Source of the DNA: JADKAV01 sp041393775
GTDB lineage: Bacteria > Actinomycetota > Actinomycetes > S36-B12 > UBA10799
Assembly (NCBI GenBank): GCA_041393775.1
Contig: JAWKJM010000003.1
Coordinates: 806,001 to 870,000 of the forward strand
Length of the DNA: 64,000 nt
Direction: 5' to 3'
Shown: positions 55,904-64,000 of the stretch, piece by piece
Numbering within the stretch: position 1 is the stretch's first letter
How the letters are laid out: each line of letters starts with the position of its first letter
Position numbers and translations under genes: made by a program
Notes under the pieces: model-generated
The model's input: only the letters and a program-made list of their open reading frames with translations
Database searches by the model: none
Told to the model about the DNA's origin: nothing

Positions 55904-56536
55904 CTACTCGGTGAGCAGTATCCGGGTCCACAGGTCGACGAGCAGGCGTTCGTAGCGCTCAGGGTTCCAGCCGCGTTGCTCGAGCAGTTGCCAGTATTCC
56001 GGCGCGTTGGTCGACCAGAGGATGTCCGCGACCTCCTCGTCCATGAGACCGCGCCGGACCTCGCCGGTGGATCGCAGCTCGGCCGCCAGCAGTCGCATGT
56101 TGTCGGCGCGGCGGGACACGAGGCCCCGCCAGGTGCGTGAACACGCCCGGTCCGTCTCGGCGGCCTTGCGCAAGGCTTCCTGCAGTGGCGCGATCTCCGG
56201 CACAAGCCGGGCCACCGCCGCCGCGTAGACCTCGAGCTTGCCCCGGGCTGACTGCTGGCGGCGCACTACCTGTACGTACTCACGCTGCTCCGCGGCCGCA
56301 CCGCCTAGGACTTCGTCGATGACCGCCAGCACGAGCTCCGGCTTGCGTCCCACGGCGGTGTAGACGGTGTCAACGGAGACGCCCGCGTGGCGCGCGATCG
56401 CGGCCACCGTGGTCGCCGCGTATCCCTTCTGGAAGAAGCGGTCCCGTGCTGCGGCGACCACCGCGGATCGGGTCGCGGCCGCCTGAGCCTTGCGCCGCGG
56501 GGACCGGTATCCGCGGGTCTTGACCGGTTCCGGCAT
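55904..56536 (-). CDS. TetR family transcriptional regulator
   Basis: 210-residue regulator with an N-terminal helix-turn-helix: RSAVVAAARDRFFQKGYAAT, then TVAAIARHAGVSVDTVYTAV. The C-terminal 140 residues are the ligand domain, of unknown ligand. A TAGGCT hexamer 7 nt upstream of ATG suggests a leaderless promoter. The 27-bp palindrome between this gene and the cupin gene lies just behind that hexamer, so the protein probably represses both itself and the cupin gene. Confidence 0.92.
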   Translation of the reverse strand: MPEPVKTRGYRSPRRKAQAAATRSAVVAAARDRFFQKGYAATTVAAIARHAGVSVDTVYTAVGRKPELVLAVIDEVLGGAAAEQREYVQVVRRQQSARGKLEVYAAAVARLVPEIAPLQEALRKAAETDRACSRTWRGLVSRRADNMRLLAAELRSTGEVRRGLMDEEVADILWSTNAPEYWQLLEQRGWNPERYERLLVDLWTRILLTE

Positions 56537-56554
56537 GCGGCCTAGCCTAGCAAT

Positions 56555-56581
56555 ATTCATCCGAAGTCGGTTCGGACGAAT
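56555..56581. promoter_or_regulatory. Likely TetR operator
   Basis: ATTCATCCGAA-GTCGG-TTCGGACGAAT: 11-bp arms with one mismatch and a 5-nt centre, in the 64-bp gap between the divergent tetR and cupin starts. Position and symmetry fit a TetR dimer site. Confidence 0.7.
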
Positions 56582-56600
56582 AATTGGCAGGGAGTCCGTG

Positions 56601-57122
56601 ATGACTGACCACGCATCGACAGAACAGAAGTTGACCGCCGTCCACCGGCCCGCCGGTACCGCACCCATGACGTGGGCGATGGGGTCCCTGTTCGAACAAG
56701 TGCTCAGCGGCGAGGAGTCAGGCGGGCCGCTCGGGGTGGCCCTGGTGACGCAACCGCCGGGGGTCGCCACCCCGCTTCACCGGCACACCCACGAGTCCGA
56801 AGCGTTCTTCCTCATTGACGGGTCCATGACGTATCGAGCAGGCGACGACATGTTCCGGCTCGACGCGGGTGATTTCATCTGGTTGCCCATGGGATTGCCG
56901 CACGCATTCCGGGTGACCGGCCGGACACCGGCACGCATGCTCGCGCTGACCACCCCCGGCGGCTTGCTGCGTCTGTACGACGAGGTCGGTGTTCCGGCTG
57001 CCGAACGCCGCCTGCCCAATGGTGACGGCCGGCCTATGCCGGAGGAGATCGCCAGGTGGGGCGAGATCGGGCCGCGCTATGGCTTGGAGGTGGTCGGCCC
57101 GCCGATCCCCGAGGATGTATGA
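56601..57122 (+). CDS. Cupin domain protein
   Basis: 173-residue protein. The cupin metal motif is PLHRHTHESEAFFLIDGSMTY (read in two parts around HRHTHESE) and the second motif is AGDFIWLPMGLPHAFRV. These give His/His/Glu/His metal ligands. The group includes quercetin 2,3-dioxygenase-like and hydroxylase proteins, but the activity is not predictable. GGGAG precedes the ATG. It is divergent from the TetR gene with a shared operator, so it is probably induced by the TetR ligand. Confidence 0.9.
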   Translation: MTDHASTEQKLTAVHRPAGTAPMTWAMGSLFEQVLSGEESGGPLGVALVTQPPGVATPLHRHTHESEAFFLIDGSMTYRAGDDMFRLDAGDFIWLPMGLPHAFRVTGRTPARMLALTTPGGLLRLYDEVGVPAAERRLPNGDGRPMPEEIARWGEIGPRYGLEVVGPPIPEDV

Positions 57123-57157
57123 GAGCGCTCGCTGAGCGTTTGGCACGGTTCCAGCCT

Positions 57158-57430
57158 CTAGTCCGAAAGGGCCCGTGTACTGGTGGCCGCAAGAGTTGGC
57201 TCCAACGCCGCGATCAGAAGTTCTCCCTAGTCATCCGTGGCCGTGGCCGGCCGCCCGTTCAGGCGGGAGAATGCCGGGCGGAAACCGCTCGGGTTAGAGA
57301 ACGTGCACGAGGTTAGAGAAACCACACGTGCATTCACTAACCTCGTGCACGATCTCTAACCTCGCGACCATTCTCTAACCTCGCGGCCAACTCCTGCGGC
57401 GACCGAGTACACCAGCCATTTTCGGACTAG
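57158..57430. mobile_element. Family B composite repeat, copy 6, with terminal inverted repeats (MITE-like)
   Basis: The 273-bp element begins CTAGTCCGAAAGGGC and ends CCATTTTCGGACTAG. The end modules (57158-57199 and 57390-57430) are imperfect inverted repeats of about 41 bp. Inside are one GGCCGTGGCCGGCCGCCCG module and five GTTAGAGA-type words starting at 57293 and 57312 (forward) and 57334, 57353 and 57372 (reverse), all 19 bp apart within each arm. No coding capacity. Confidence 0.75.
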
Positions 57431-57448
57431 TGGGTATCCAGCGCCGTC

Positions 57449-58504
57449 TCAGTTGCTGCGAACGTCGTCGACCACTCCGTGGATGGCGTCGACGACGATC
57501 GCCGGGTTGTAGAGGTAGATGTCGTGGCCGCTGTTGGTATCGGTGATGTGCTGGGCGTGGAGGGCGGTCGCAAGGAGGTCGAGGGACTGGAGCCACTCGT
57601 CGAACGTGACCGTCTTGATCTTCCTGACCTTGGGAGGCAGGAGGTCGATCCGCCAGGGCTTGTCCGCTGAGAGGACCACCGCCGGGACGTCGGGCAGGGG
57701 CTGCGCCGCGTTGATCTTCGCGAAGGCGTCTGCAAGCTCCACCCCTTCAGGTGACTGGGCCGAGGTCATCGCGTTCGTCTTGCTCCACCCCTTGAGTTGG
57801 GCGGCGGTCGCGATGTTCTCCATTAACTCGGTGACCGTGTCGACCATCACCAGTCCGGCGACCGATTCTGGGTAGGTGCGAGCGTAGAGCGTGGCGATCA
57901 GGCCGCCGTAGGAGTGAGCGACGAGGACGTACGGACCGGGGTCGTCGAGCGCGGTCATCAGGGCCTGGAGGTCGGCGACGTCCTGATCGACGGTGTGCGG
58001 CTGTTCCCGGGGAGTGGAGACGTCAGCGCCATCGGTGCGGACGCCGGGCCGGTCGTAGGTGCAGACACGGGTGAAGCCGGCAACCGATGGGAACACGGCA
58101 TCGTCGCTCGGCACGAGCTCGCCCATGCCGAATGGGAGGTTATCGCCGGGCGCGGTGTGGGCGGGGTCGCCCGGTTCGAGGACGTCCTGCCAGTCCTCGG
58201 CGCCGTTGCCTTTGCCGGCGATCAGGACCACCGTCGGCGATCCCGTCCCCTGGCACGTCGCGTAGATCTGCCGACCGTTCCCGATGTCGACCGCGCCGGA
58301 GAAGTCACTGGCTGTCGCCGTCGGCGACGTCGTCCCGGTTTCGGAGGACGACACAGCCGTTGACGAACACGCCGCCGACAACATCGTGACCCCGAGCAGG
58401 GCGGCGGCGAGGCGCACCCGGCGCGATCTTCTGGTCACCGCTGGTGGACACTCCCGGGCCTCGACGACCGCCAGGTCGATGTTGGTTCGGGTCGAAGTCG
58501 CCAT
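57449..58504 (-). CDS. Alpha/beta-hydrolase lipoprotein
   Basis: 351-residue exported protein. A basic N-terminus (RRSRRVRLAAALLG) leads to a lipobox LSAACS near residue 45 and a Ser/Thr-rich linker. The hydrolase domain follows with YVLVAHSYGGLIATLYA (nucleophile Ser in AHSYGG), the Asp-bearing VVLSADKPWRID and a His in TNSGHDIYLYNP. AGGAGG lies about 7 nt before the ATG at 58504. The unusually long n-region (more than 30 residues before the hydrophobic segment) is odd and may mean the true start is inside. Confidence 0.87.
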   Translation of the reverse strand: MATSTRTNIDLAVVEARECPPAVTRRSRRVRLAAALLGVTMLSAACSSTAVSSSETGTTSPTATASDFSGAVDIGNGRQIYATCQGTGSPTVVLIAGKGNGAEDWQDVLEPGDPAHTAPGDNLPFGMGELVPSDDAVFPSVAGFTRVCTYDRPGVRTDGADVSTPREQPHTVDQDVADLQALMTALDDPGPYVLVAHSYGGLIATLYARTYPESVAGLVMVDTVTELMENIATAAQLKGWSKTNAMTSAQSPEGVELADAFAKINAAQPLPDVPAVVLSADKPWRIDLLPPKVRKIKTVTFDEWLQSLDLLATALHAQHITDTNSGHDIYLYNPAIVVDAIHGVVDDVRSN

Positions 58505-58817
58505 CAGCGAGCCTCCTGAGTCCGTCCAAAGCGCGGACTGCGCAGGTTCAACCTTCAGCAGATTCACCTCAAGTGTCAAGGGGTCCTGATCGAGCGTCAT
58601 CACGACGACCCTGCTGCGGGATGGGAAAGCTCGAGCGATCAGATTCACGTTGTCGTCACCGCTTCGGCTTCCGCCCCGATTGATCCAAGCGCTGATCCTC
58701 GGTGAGACGAGGCTGGGTCCTCGTCGCCGACATACAGCAAATACATGATGGGCAAGCGTCTCCGAAGTGCCTGCTCGTGACGGTCATACATCCTCCGGGA
58801 TCGGCGGGCGCGATTCG

Positions 58818-59193
58818 CTAGTCGTCCATGGCCGTGGTCGGCCGCCCGTTCAAGCGGGGAAAATGCCTGGCAGAAATCGCTCGCGTTAGTGGTCCATGGC
58901 CGTGGCCGGCCGCCCGTTCAAGCGGGGAAATTGCCTGGCAGAAATCGCTCGCGTTAGAGAACGTGCACGAGGTTAGAGAAGCCACGTGTGCATTCACTAA
59001 CCTGGTGCACGTTCTCTAACCTCGCGAAGATTCTCTAACCTCGCGGCCCACTTCTCGGGCGACCGAGTGCACGAGCGTAGAGAACGTGCACGAGGTTAGA
59101 GAAGCCACGCGTGCATTCACTAACTTGGTGCACGTTCTCTAACCTCGCGGGCAACCCCCGGCGGCTACCGAGTACACGAGCCGTTTTCGGACC
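58818..59193. repeat. Family B composite repeats, copy 7 (two tandem arrays)
   Basis: It begins CTAGTCGTCCATGG, has two GGCCGGCCGCCCGTTCAAGC modules, then two complete GTTAGAGA arrays separated by an ACTTCTCGGGCGACCGAG module, and ends with ACGAGCCGTTTTCGGAC. The right end module is present but lacks the closing CTAG. The stretch 58505-58817 holds no further gene. Confidence 0.8.
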
Positions 59194-59257
59194 CAAGCCC
59201 GGGCGCCAAGTCTGCGCTTGGCACGGCTCCGGCCAGAGGCCCAACCTCTCACCAGGT

Positions 59258-61978
59258 TCAGTTGAGCCCGTGCCGCGCCCGGCTGGCCTTCTCCTGGGCG
59301 CTGAACTGGTTGAACCGCGGCAGGAACTTGTCCCACTCGATGATGTGGGAGTCGATCTCCGGGCCGTCGATGCACGCATGCTTGCGCACCGGCCGGCCAT
59401 CGATGACCACCGGCACCATGCACGCACCGCACATGCCGGTGGCGTCCACCATGATCGAGTTGAGACTGGCCACACAGGGCGTTTCGTAACTGCGGCTCAA
59501 GTCGCTGACCGCACGCATCATCAACGGCGGCCCGATCGTAACCACCTCGGCCACCGGTCGGCCCGCCTTCAGCATCTCCTCGAGCGGACCGGTGACGAAG
59601 CCGGGGACGCCGAACGAGCCGTCGTTGGTCGTGTAAATGACCTCGAGTTGGTCGCCGAACTCCGCCTGCAGCAGCCCCACGCGTTCGTCGGGGGCGTCCC
59701 AGAACATCAGGTCGGCACTGCGGAAACCGGAGATCAACGTCACATGGTTGCCGATCTGCAGATGCTTGCGCATGATCGGGAACACTGGCGGAAGTCCCAG
59801 GCCGCCGGCGGTGAAGACCACCGTCGAGTCCTCGTGGCGCTCGATCTCGCTGGGTCGCCCAAGGGGCCCGGCGATGCCGGTGAAGGCCTCCCCGACCTCC
59901 ATCTCGTTGATCTCGATGCTGCTCGTGCCGACGCCCTGGACGACCAAGCTGATCGTGCCGGCTTGCGCGTCCCAGTCCGCGAGAGTGAGTGGGATCAACT
60001 CGCCGTCGGGCTGCGGAAGCACCCGTACGAACTGCCCGGCCTGGGCCGACCGCGCGATCAGCGGCGAGTGCACGGTGAACTCCATGATCCCGTCGGACAG
60101 TTCCGCCTTCGCCAGGATCGTCGCCTCGTCGGAGGCCATCTCGGTGTATGCGCGGGCGCGGGCCACCGCGTCGGCGATAACGTCGGCCGGTTGGTCCGGC
60201 AACTGCAGGATCTCGCGGGCGGCCGACTGTCCGTCGCCGGCTGCCAGGATCGCAGTGGAACCGCCGCGGGCAGCGTCGCCGCCGGTGTACACCCCGGGCA
60301 CGGTCGTCTCCTGCGAACCCTTGTGATCCAGATTGATCGTGCCCCACGACGAGGTCTCCAGGCGGGGCTCCGAGTCCTTGATGATCGGGTTGGCGGCGTT
60401 GCCCAGCGCCATGATCACCAGGTCGGCGCGCCTGGTGGAGTTGCGGCCGGTGGAAACGGGCCGGCGGCGGCCGGAGTCGTCCGGCTCTCCGAGTTCCATC
60501 TCGTCGAGGACGGCCGCGGTGACGAAGCCGCGGTCGTTGCCCATGAACTCGATGGGCGAGCGCAGTTCCTCCAGCGCGATTCCCTCCTCGAGCGCGTGGT
60601 GCTGCTCCTCGATCCTGGCCGGCATCTCAGCCTGCGTGCGCCGGTACACGATCGTCACATCGCCGCCGAGCCGCCGGGCGACGCGGGCGGCGTCCATGGC
60701 CGTGTTGCCGCCGCCGATCACGAGCACCTGCTTGCCGTCGGTCTCGGGCAACGGGGTCTCGTAGTCCTCGCGCAGCCCCTGCATCAGGTTGACCCGGGTG
60801 AGGAACTCGTTGGCCGACATCACGTTGAGCAGGTGTTCGCCGGGGACGTTCATGAAGCGGGGCAGTCCGGCGCCGGTGCCCACGAAGATGCGGGCGAACC
60901 CGGCGTCGCGCAGGTCCTGCAGGGTGGCGGTCTTGCCGACCACGAAGTTCATCACGAACCGGCCACCGAGCATGCGGATCTTGGCGACCACGTCGTCGAT
61001 CAGGTCGTTGGGCAGCCGGAACTCCGGGATCCCGTACCGCAGCACGCCGCCGAGCGCGTGGAACGCCTCGAAAACGGTCACCGGGAATCCCTGCGCGGCC
61101 AGCAGGTAGGCGTTGATCAAGCCGGACGGCCCGGACCCGACGATGGCCACCGGCGGGTGGGTGGCGGTTTCCCACGGATCCCGCACACTGGCGAAACGAC
61201 GAGCGGTGGCCTGCGGGTCGACGAGTTTCTCGCGCTGCGGCAGGAACCACTCGAGTTGGCCGATCGCGATGGGCGACTTCTGGATGCACACGCCCTGGCA
61301 CTGCAGCTCCTGCGGGCACACCCGGCCGGTGACGTCGGGCAGCGGGTTGCTGGACTCGAGCAGTTCGAGGGCCTCCCGGAACCGGCCGGTGCCGATGAGC
61401 TCGATCACCTGCGGGATGTGGATGGCCACCGGGCAGCCGCCGGTCGGTTCCTTGCACTCGGCCAGGAACACGCCCAACTCGCAGGGCTTCTCCTCGCACT
61501 GCTTGTCGCGCAGCACCTCCAGCCACACGATCAGGTCCACATCACGCTGGGTGTAGCCCTGCTCCATGTAGCCGAGGAACCCCTGGTTCACCAGGTCGAA
61601 GTCGTGCGCGCGGCTGTCGGCGTCGCGCACGTACGGCTCGATGAAGTTGTTGGCCGGCCATCCCTGCGAGAGCCCGTCGAACATCGGGTACCGGTCGGAC
61701 AGGTGGGCGTCGATGGCCCGGACGAACTTGCGCTTACCCGACAGCGGCAGGTTCCAGATGAACCGCATGATGACGGTGCTGCTGTCATCCCCGCGGGACA
61801 ACATCGACCACAGGCTCTTGGTGAACTCCTCGCCCAGTTCCGGTTGCCGGAACTCCCAGGCCACGGCCTGCATGCCCTCGGAGATGAAGACATCGCGGAA
61901 CGCGCGCGGGTCGCTGACCAGGCGCCGCCGCAGCAAGTCGACCTGATGCTCCAGGGTCGGGTCGGATTCGATGGTCAT
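59258..61978 (-). CDS. Fused Nfn/Sud-like flavoprotein (glutamate-synthase-small-subunit-like plus ferredoxin reductase-like)
   Basis: 906 residues in one chain. The N-terminal part carries Cys-rich segments (KQCEEKPCE and CPQELQCQGVCIQ) that probably bind an Fe-S cluster. A GltD-type core follows with FAD motif VAIVGSGPSGL, FEAFHALGGVLRYGIPEFRL and NADPH motif VLVIGGGNTAMDAARVARRL. The last 280 residues resemble PyrK/SudB ferredoxin reductase subunits and end with a Cys cluster (ATGMCGACMVPV, then KHACIDGPEID). NfnAB and sulfide dehydrogenase SudAB have these as two proteins; here they are fused, GltD-like part first. ATG at 61978 overlaps the PFOR stop (ATGA). Confidence 0.88.
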   Translation of the reverse strand: MTIESDPTLEHQVDLLRRRLVSDPRAFRDVFISEGMQAVAWEFRQPELGEEFTKSLWSMLSRGDDSSTVIMRFIWNLPLSGKRKFVRAIDAHLSDRYPMFDGLSQGWPANNFIEPYVRDADSRAHDFDLVNQGFLGYMEQGYTQRDVDLIVWLEVLRDKQCEEKPCELGVFLAECKEPTGGCPVAIHIPQVIELIGTGRFREALELLESSNPLPDVTGRVCPQELQCQGVCIQKSPIAIGQLEWFLPQREKLVDPQATARRFASVRDPWETATHPPVAIVGSGPSGLINAYLLAAQGFPVTVFEAFHALGGVLRYGIPEFRLPNDLIDDVVAKIRMLGGRFVMNFVVGKTATLQDLRDAGFARIFVGTGAGLPRFMNVPGEHLLNVMSANEFLTRVNLMQGLREDYETPLPETDGKQVLVIGGGNTAMDAARVARRLGGDVTIVYRRTQAEMPARIEEQHHALEEGIALEELRSPIEFMGNDRGFVTAAVLDEMELGEPDDSGRRRPVSTGRNSTRRADLVIMALGNAANPIIKDSEPRLETSSWGTINLDHKGSQETTVPGVYTGGDAARGGSTAILAAGDGQSAAREILQLPDQPADVIADAVARARAYTEMASDEATILAKAELSDGIMEFTVHSPLIARSAQAGQFVRVLPQPDGELIPLTLADWDAQAGTISLVVQGVGTSSIEINEMEVGEAFTGIAGPLGRPSEIERHEDSTVVFTAGGLGLPPVFPIMRKHLQIGNHVTLISGFRSADLMFWDAPDERVGLLQAEFGDQLEVIYTTNDGSFGVPGFVTGPLEEMLKAGRPVAEVVTIGPPLMMRAVSDLSRSYETPCVASLNSIMVDATGMCGACMVPVVIDGRPVRKHACIDGPEIDSHIIEWDKFLPRFNQFSAQEKASRARHGLN

Positions 61979-64000
61979 CGGATGATCTCCGCGTCGCAGT
62001 TGGCCTTCACCCGCGTGATCCGTTTCGCGATCTCCGGTGTCACCTCCACATTGTCGACCGCGCCCGGGATCATGCGGGCGATCACGCGCGCCTCCCCATC
62101 GATCACGGTCGTCGTCTTGGCGAAGAACTGCGGCAGTTCCTGGTAGCAGGTGCCACAGTCGTTGCACAACGGCTCGTCGGCGGGGTCGAGCCAGATCGGG
62201 GCGTTGGCCGCCTCCCCGGCGGGTTCAACTGCCGCCGCGCCGGCAGGCGCCGCCGGGGTGGTGGGGGCCGCAGCCGGGATCCCGATCCCGACCGGTGCCC
62301 GGCTCGAGGTCGCCAGGTCTGACATGGCGCGTGCGATGTCGTCCATGGAGGTCTCGCGCGCGGCGGCGGCGTCTTCGTACTTCGACCGCAACTCCGCGAG
62401 GTCCGTCTCGTGCAGTGCGGTGAGCTGGGCCTCCCGCACGCCGGACAGGTACTGCAGCGTCTGCCAGTACCGGCGACGGTCCTCGACCAGGGAGACGATC
62501 CTGTGGGAGCAGGCGACTTTGATCAGGTGCTTGTCGTCGTCGGTGGCGTAGATGAACGGCACGTGCTCTGTCCGCTGGTCCTTCGCCAACTCGACGTACT
62601 CGTCGATCGGCAGGGCCGCTGCCTCAAGGGCGGGGTCCAGTTTGCGGAACTGCTTCTTGAACCGCACCTCCCCGAGCGCGAACTCCGCGGGGGTCAGCGG
62701 GGTGGTCAGCAGTTGCAGTGCACCGTCATCGTCGAGGTACTGCAACGTCTTGGTGGTCCAGGTCTTGTCGGCGTCCGGGTTGCCCTCGATCGAGTACCAG
62801 TCGCGCATCGTGGTCCCGTTGCGCGGGTCGTGGACGAACAACGGGTGCATCCGGCTCTCGACGGCCATCCGCGCCCGGGCGTTCGACGACGACTCCGGAA
62901 TGCCGTGCTCGGAGCCGCACGGGGTGTACACGTTCATCACCGCCGGCGCCTTCTGGTAGGCCAGGTACTCCATCGTCGTCTGCAGGAAATGGCCGTGGAA
63001 GGCGGTGCTGGTGGAGCAGGCGTACACGTGCGGGTGGAAGGACGCGAGCAGCGCCAGTTCCTTGCGCGCTTCGTGCTTGCCCGAATGCGAGCCGCCGAAG
63101 CGGGCGAGGTCGGAGTCCTGACCGGTGAAACTGGACGTCGAGGCCTGACCGCCAGTGTTGGAGTACGCCCCCGAATCCAGCACGAGCATCTTCATCGGGG
63201 TGTCGCTGGCGAGCACCCGGGACATCGCACCGAACCCGATGTCGTAACTTGCGCCGTCCCCGCCGATGGACATGATCGTGGGCAGCAGCGCCAGCTCGTC
63301 GGGGGTGAACTTCTCCCAGGAGAGCGTGCGCAGTTCGGGTTCGTGACGCTGCGGATCGTAGGCGTCGTCGAGTTCGAGCCTGGCCAGCCGCAGGGCACGG
63401 ACATCCTGGGTCAACTGGGCCGCGATCCCCTCGAAGACACCCTTGGCCAGCGGGGCGCTGTCCTGGAACAGGCTGTTGACCCACGGGTCCGTGTAGGAGT
63501 TGTACGGCATGGTCGAGGCGTAGACGCTGCTGCACCCGGTGGCGTTCGCCACGACCACCGGTGACGGGCCGTTGCCGGTGGGGCCGCCTTCGTAGAGGTA
63601 CAGGCGGTTCTCCAGCGTGGACAGCGCAGCAGCGATACGCTCGCGCCTCGCCTGCTGGTCATCGGGCAGTCCCTCGAGTTTGTCCTGCAGCGCCGCGACC
63701 AGGGCTTCCAGGTCCCGCTGGTGCGCGCGGCGGCGGTCGTCGGCCAGGGCGTGGCCGGTCGCCATCACCAGCCGGATCGCGGTGACCTCCCCGCAGCCAC
63801 GGCAGGCCCCGTGCCCACCGGTGGTGGAGTAGAAATTCGGCCGGTCCAGCATGAGCCGTTTGAGGTCGCCGTCCGGGCTGATCGAGTCCTCGAGGAATCG
63901 CGACGGCGTGTTCGGAAGCGCACCCATGAACTCGAACCGGTTCTGCAGCGTCGCGAGTACGTCGGTGTCCTCGTCCTGCGGCGTGAGCGCCCCCGGGCCG
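61975..64000 (-). CDS. nifJ: Pyruvate:ferredoxin (flavodoxin) oxidoreductase, C-terminal part
   Basis: The frame stays open to the right edge; about 675 C-terminal residues are seen. This is the thiamine-diphosphate domain: Cys motif GGHGACRGCGEVTAIRLVMA, VVVANATGCSSVYASTMPYN, DPWVNSLFQDSAPLAKGVFE, SIGGDGASYDIGFGAMSRVL and LVLDSGAYSNTGGQASTSSF. About 65 residues of charged helix stand between the Cys motif and NATGCSS, longer than in classical NifJ as I recall. An Ala/Pro-rich linker leads to a C-terminal segment with CNDCGTCYQELPQF. Coupled translation with the fused flavoprotein suggests that electrons from pyruvate pass via ferredoxin to NAD(P). Confidence 0.9.
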   Translation of the reverse strand, partial: GPGALTPQDEDTDVLATLQNRFEFMGALPNTPSRFLEDSISPDGDLKRLMLDRPNFYSTTGGHGACRGCGEVTAIRLVMATGHALADDRRRAHQRDLEALVAALQDKLEGLPDDQQARRERIAAALSTLENRLYLYEGGPTGNGPSPVVVANATGCSSVYASTMPYNSYTDPWVNSLFQDSAPLAKGVFEGIAAQLTQDVRALRLARLELDDAYDPQRHEPELRTLSWEKFTPDELALLPTIMSIGGDGASYDIGFGAMSRVLASDTPMKMLVLDSGAYSNTGGQASTSSFTGQDSDLARFGGSHSGKHEARKELALLASFHPHVYACSTSTAFHGHFLQTTMEYLAYQKAPAVMNVYTPCGSEHGIPESSSNARARMAVESRMHPLFVHDPRNGTTMRDWYSIEGNPDADKTWTTKTLQYLDDDGALQLLTTPLTPAEFALGEVRFKKQFRKLDPALEAAALPIDEYVELAKDQRTEHVPFIYATDDDKHLIKVACSHRIVSLVEDRRRYWQTLQYLSGVREAQLTALHETDLAELRSKYEDAAAARETSMDDIARAMSDLATSSRAPVGIGIPAAAPTTPAAPAGAAAVEPAGEAANAPIWLDPADEPLCNDCGTCYQELPQFFAKTTTVIDGEARVIARMIPGAVDNVEVTPEIAKRITRVKANCDAEIIR

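Noticed and set aside
58555..58590. A SoxR/MerR-type promoter upstream of the hydrolase lipoprotein gene
   Set aside because: TTGACACTTGAGGT is present on the minus strand, but the dyad is poor and no regulator gene is near.
59111..62146. A 1011-codon open frame on the plus strand, opposite the fused flavoprotein gene
   Set aside because: It is an antisense frame kept open by high third-position GC; its product is His/Arg/Gly-rich and has no domain, and the minus-strand gene has clear motifs over the whole length.

Overview
The window is high-GC chromosomal DNA of a free-living actinobacterium (Actinomycetota, class Actinomycetes). The evidence is a BldC-type regulator next to a DUF3073 protein close to purM, the small-type PurS/PurQ/PurL set, an Rpf-like transglycosylase, an F420/deazaflavin-type nitroreductase, many GTG starts and many apparently leaderless promoters (TANNNT ending 6-7 nt before the start codon). 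I could not place it to genus. I saw no rRNA, tRNA, phage genes, intact transposase or CRISPR array.

Layout. 0-6.5 kb: a zinc-ribbon membrane protein (partial), an alkylation-repair pair (Ada-AlkA fusion plus Ogt) and a three-gene ABC-2 exporter. 6.8-16.5 kb: DapC-like aminotransferase, SDR and epimerase genes, pyrE, dedA, a SpoU methylase, class II aldolase and a SulP transporter. 16.6-43 kb: a dispersed purine locus in the order purA, purD, purB, purC, purS, purQ, purL, purF, purM, all on the plus strand. purS is separated from purQ by a block of about 7 kb that carries an apparent flavin-monooxygenase/SDR/sugar-symporter/TSUP operon, a nitroreductase-type protein, an acetyltransferase and a universal stress protein. 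purL and purF are separated by a smaller block (acetyltransferase, PIG-L deacetylase, SDR, class C serine hydrolase, SCP2-like protein). 43-59 kb: two tandem secreted Lys-rich proteins, bldC, DUF3073, thioredoxin, gamma-glutamyltransferase, an Rpf-like protein, a DrrAB-type exporter, a membrane alpha/beta-hydrolase, an M15 peptidase lipoprotein, a GH13 enzyme, a TetR/cupin pair with a visible operator, and a hydrolase lipoprotein. 59.2-64 kb: a minus-strand pair coding for an Nfn/Sud-like fused flavoprotein and pyruvate:ferredoxin oxidoreductase (cut by the window end), which could link pyruvate oxidation to NAD(P)H through ferredoxin.

The most unusual content lies between genes. Almost every gap above 100 bp holds repeats. 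Family A (8 copies) consists of four copies of a TGTGACGAAGGTGCG-type word, two in each orientation, about 32 bp apart, and usually sits just after stop codons. Family B (7 copies) uses a GTTAGAGA word at exact 19-bp spacing, two forward and three reverse, inside a larger composite that in one copy has CTAG-ended terminal inverted repeats like a MITE. Two single loci (D at about 3.0 kb, F at about 53.3 kb) use other words with the same 19-bp spacing and two-sided layout. There are also a 65-bp tandem array apparently derived from the end of a neighbouring gene and a 144-bp duplication that took in the end of another gene. I regard these modular 19-bp-periodic repeats as the best candidate here for something undescribed.
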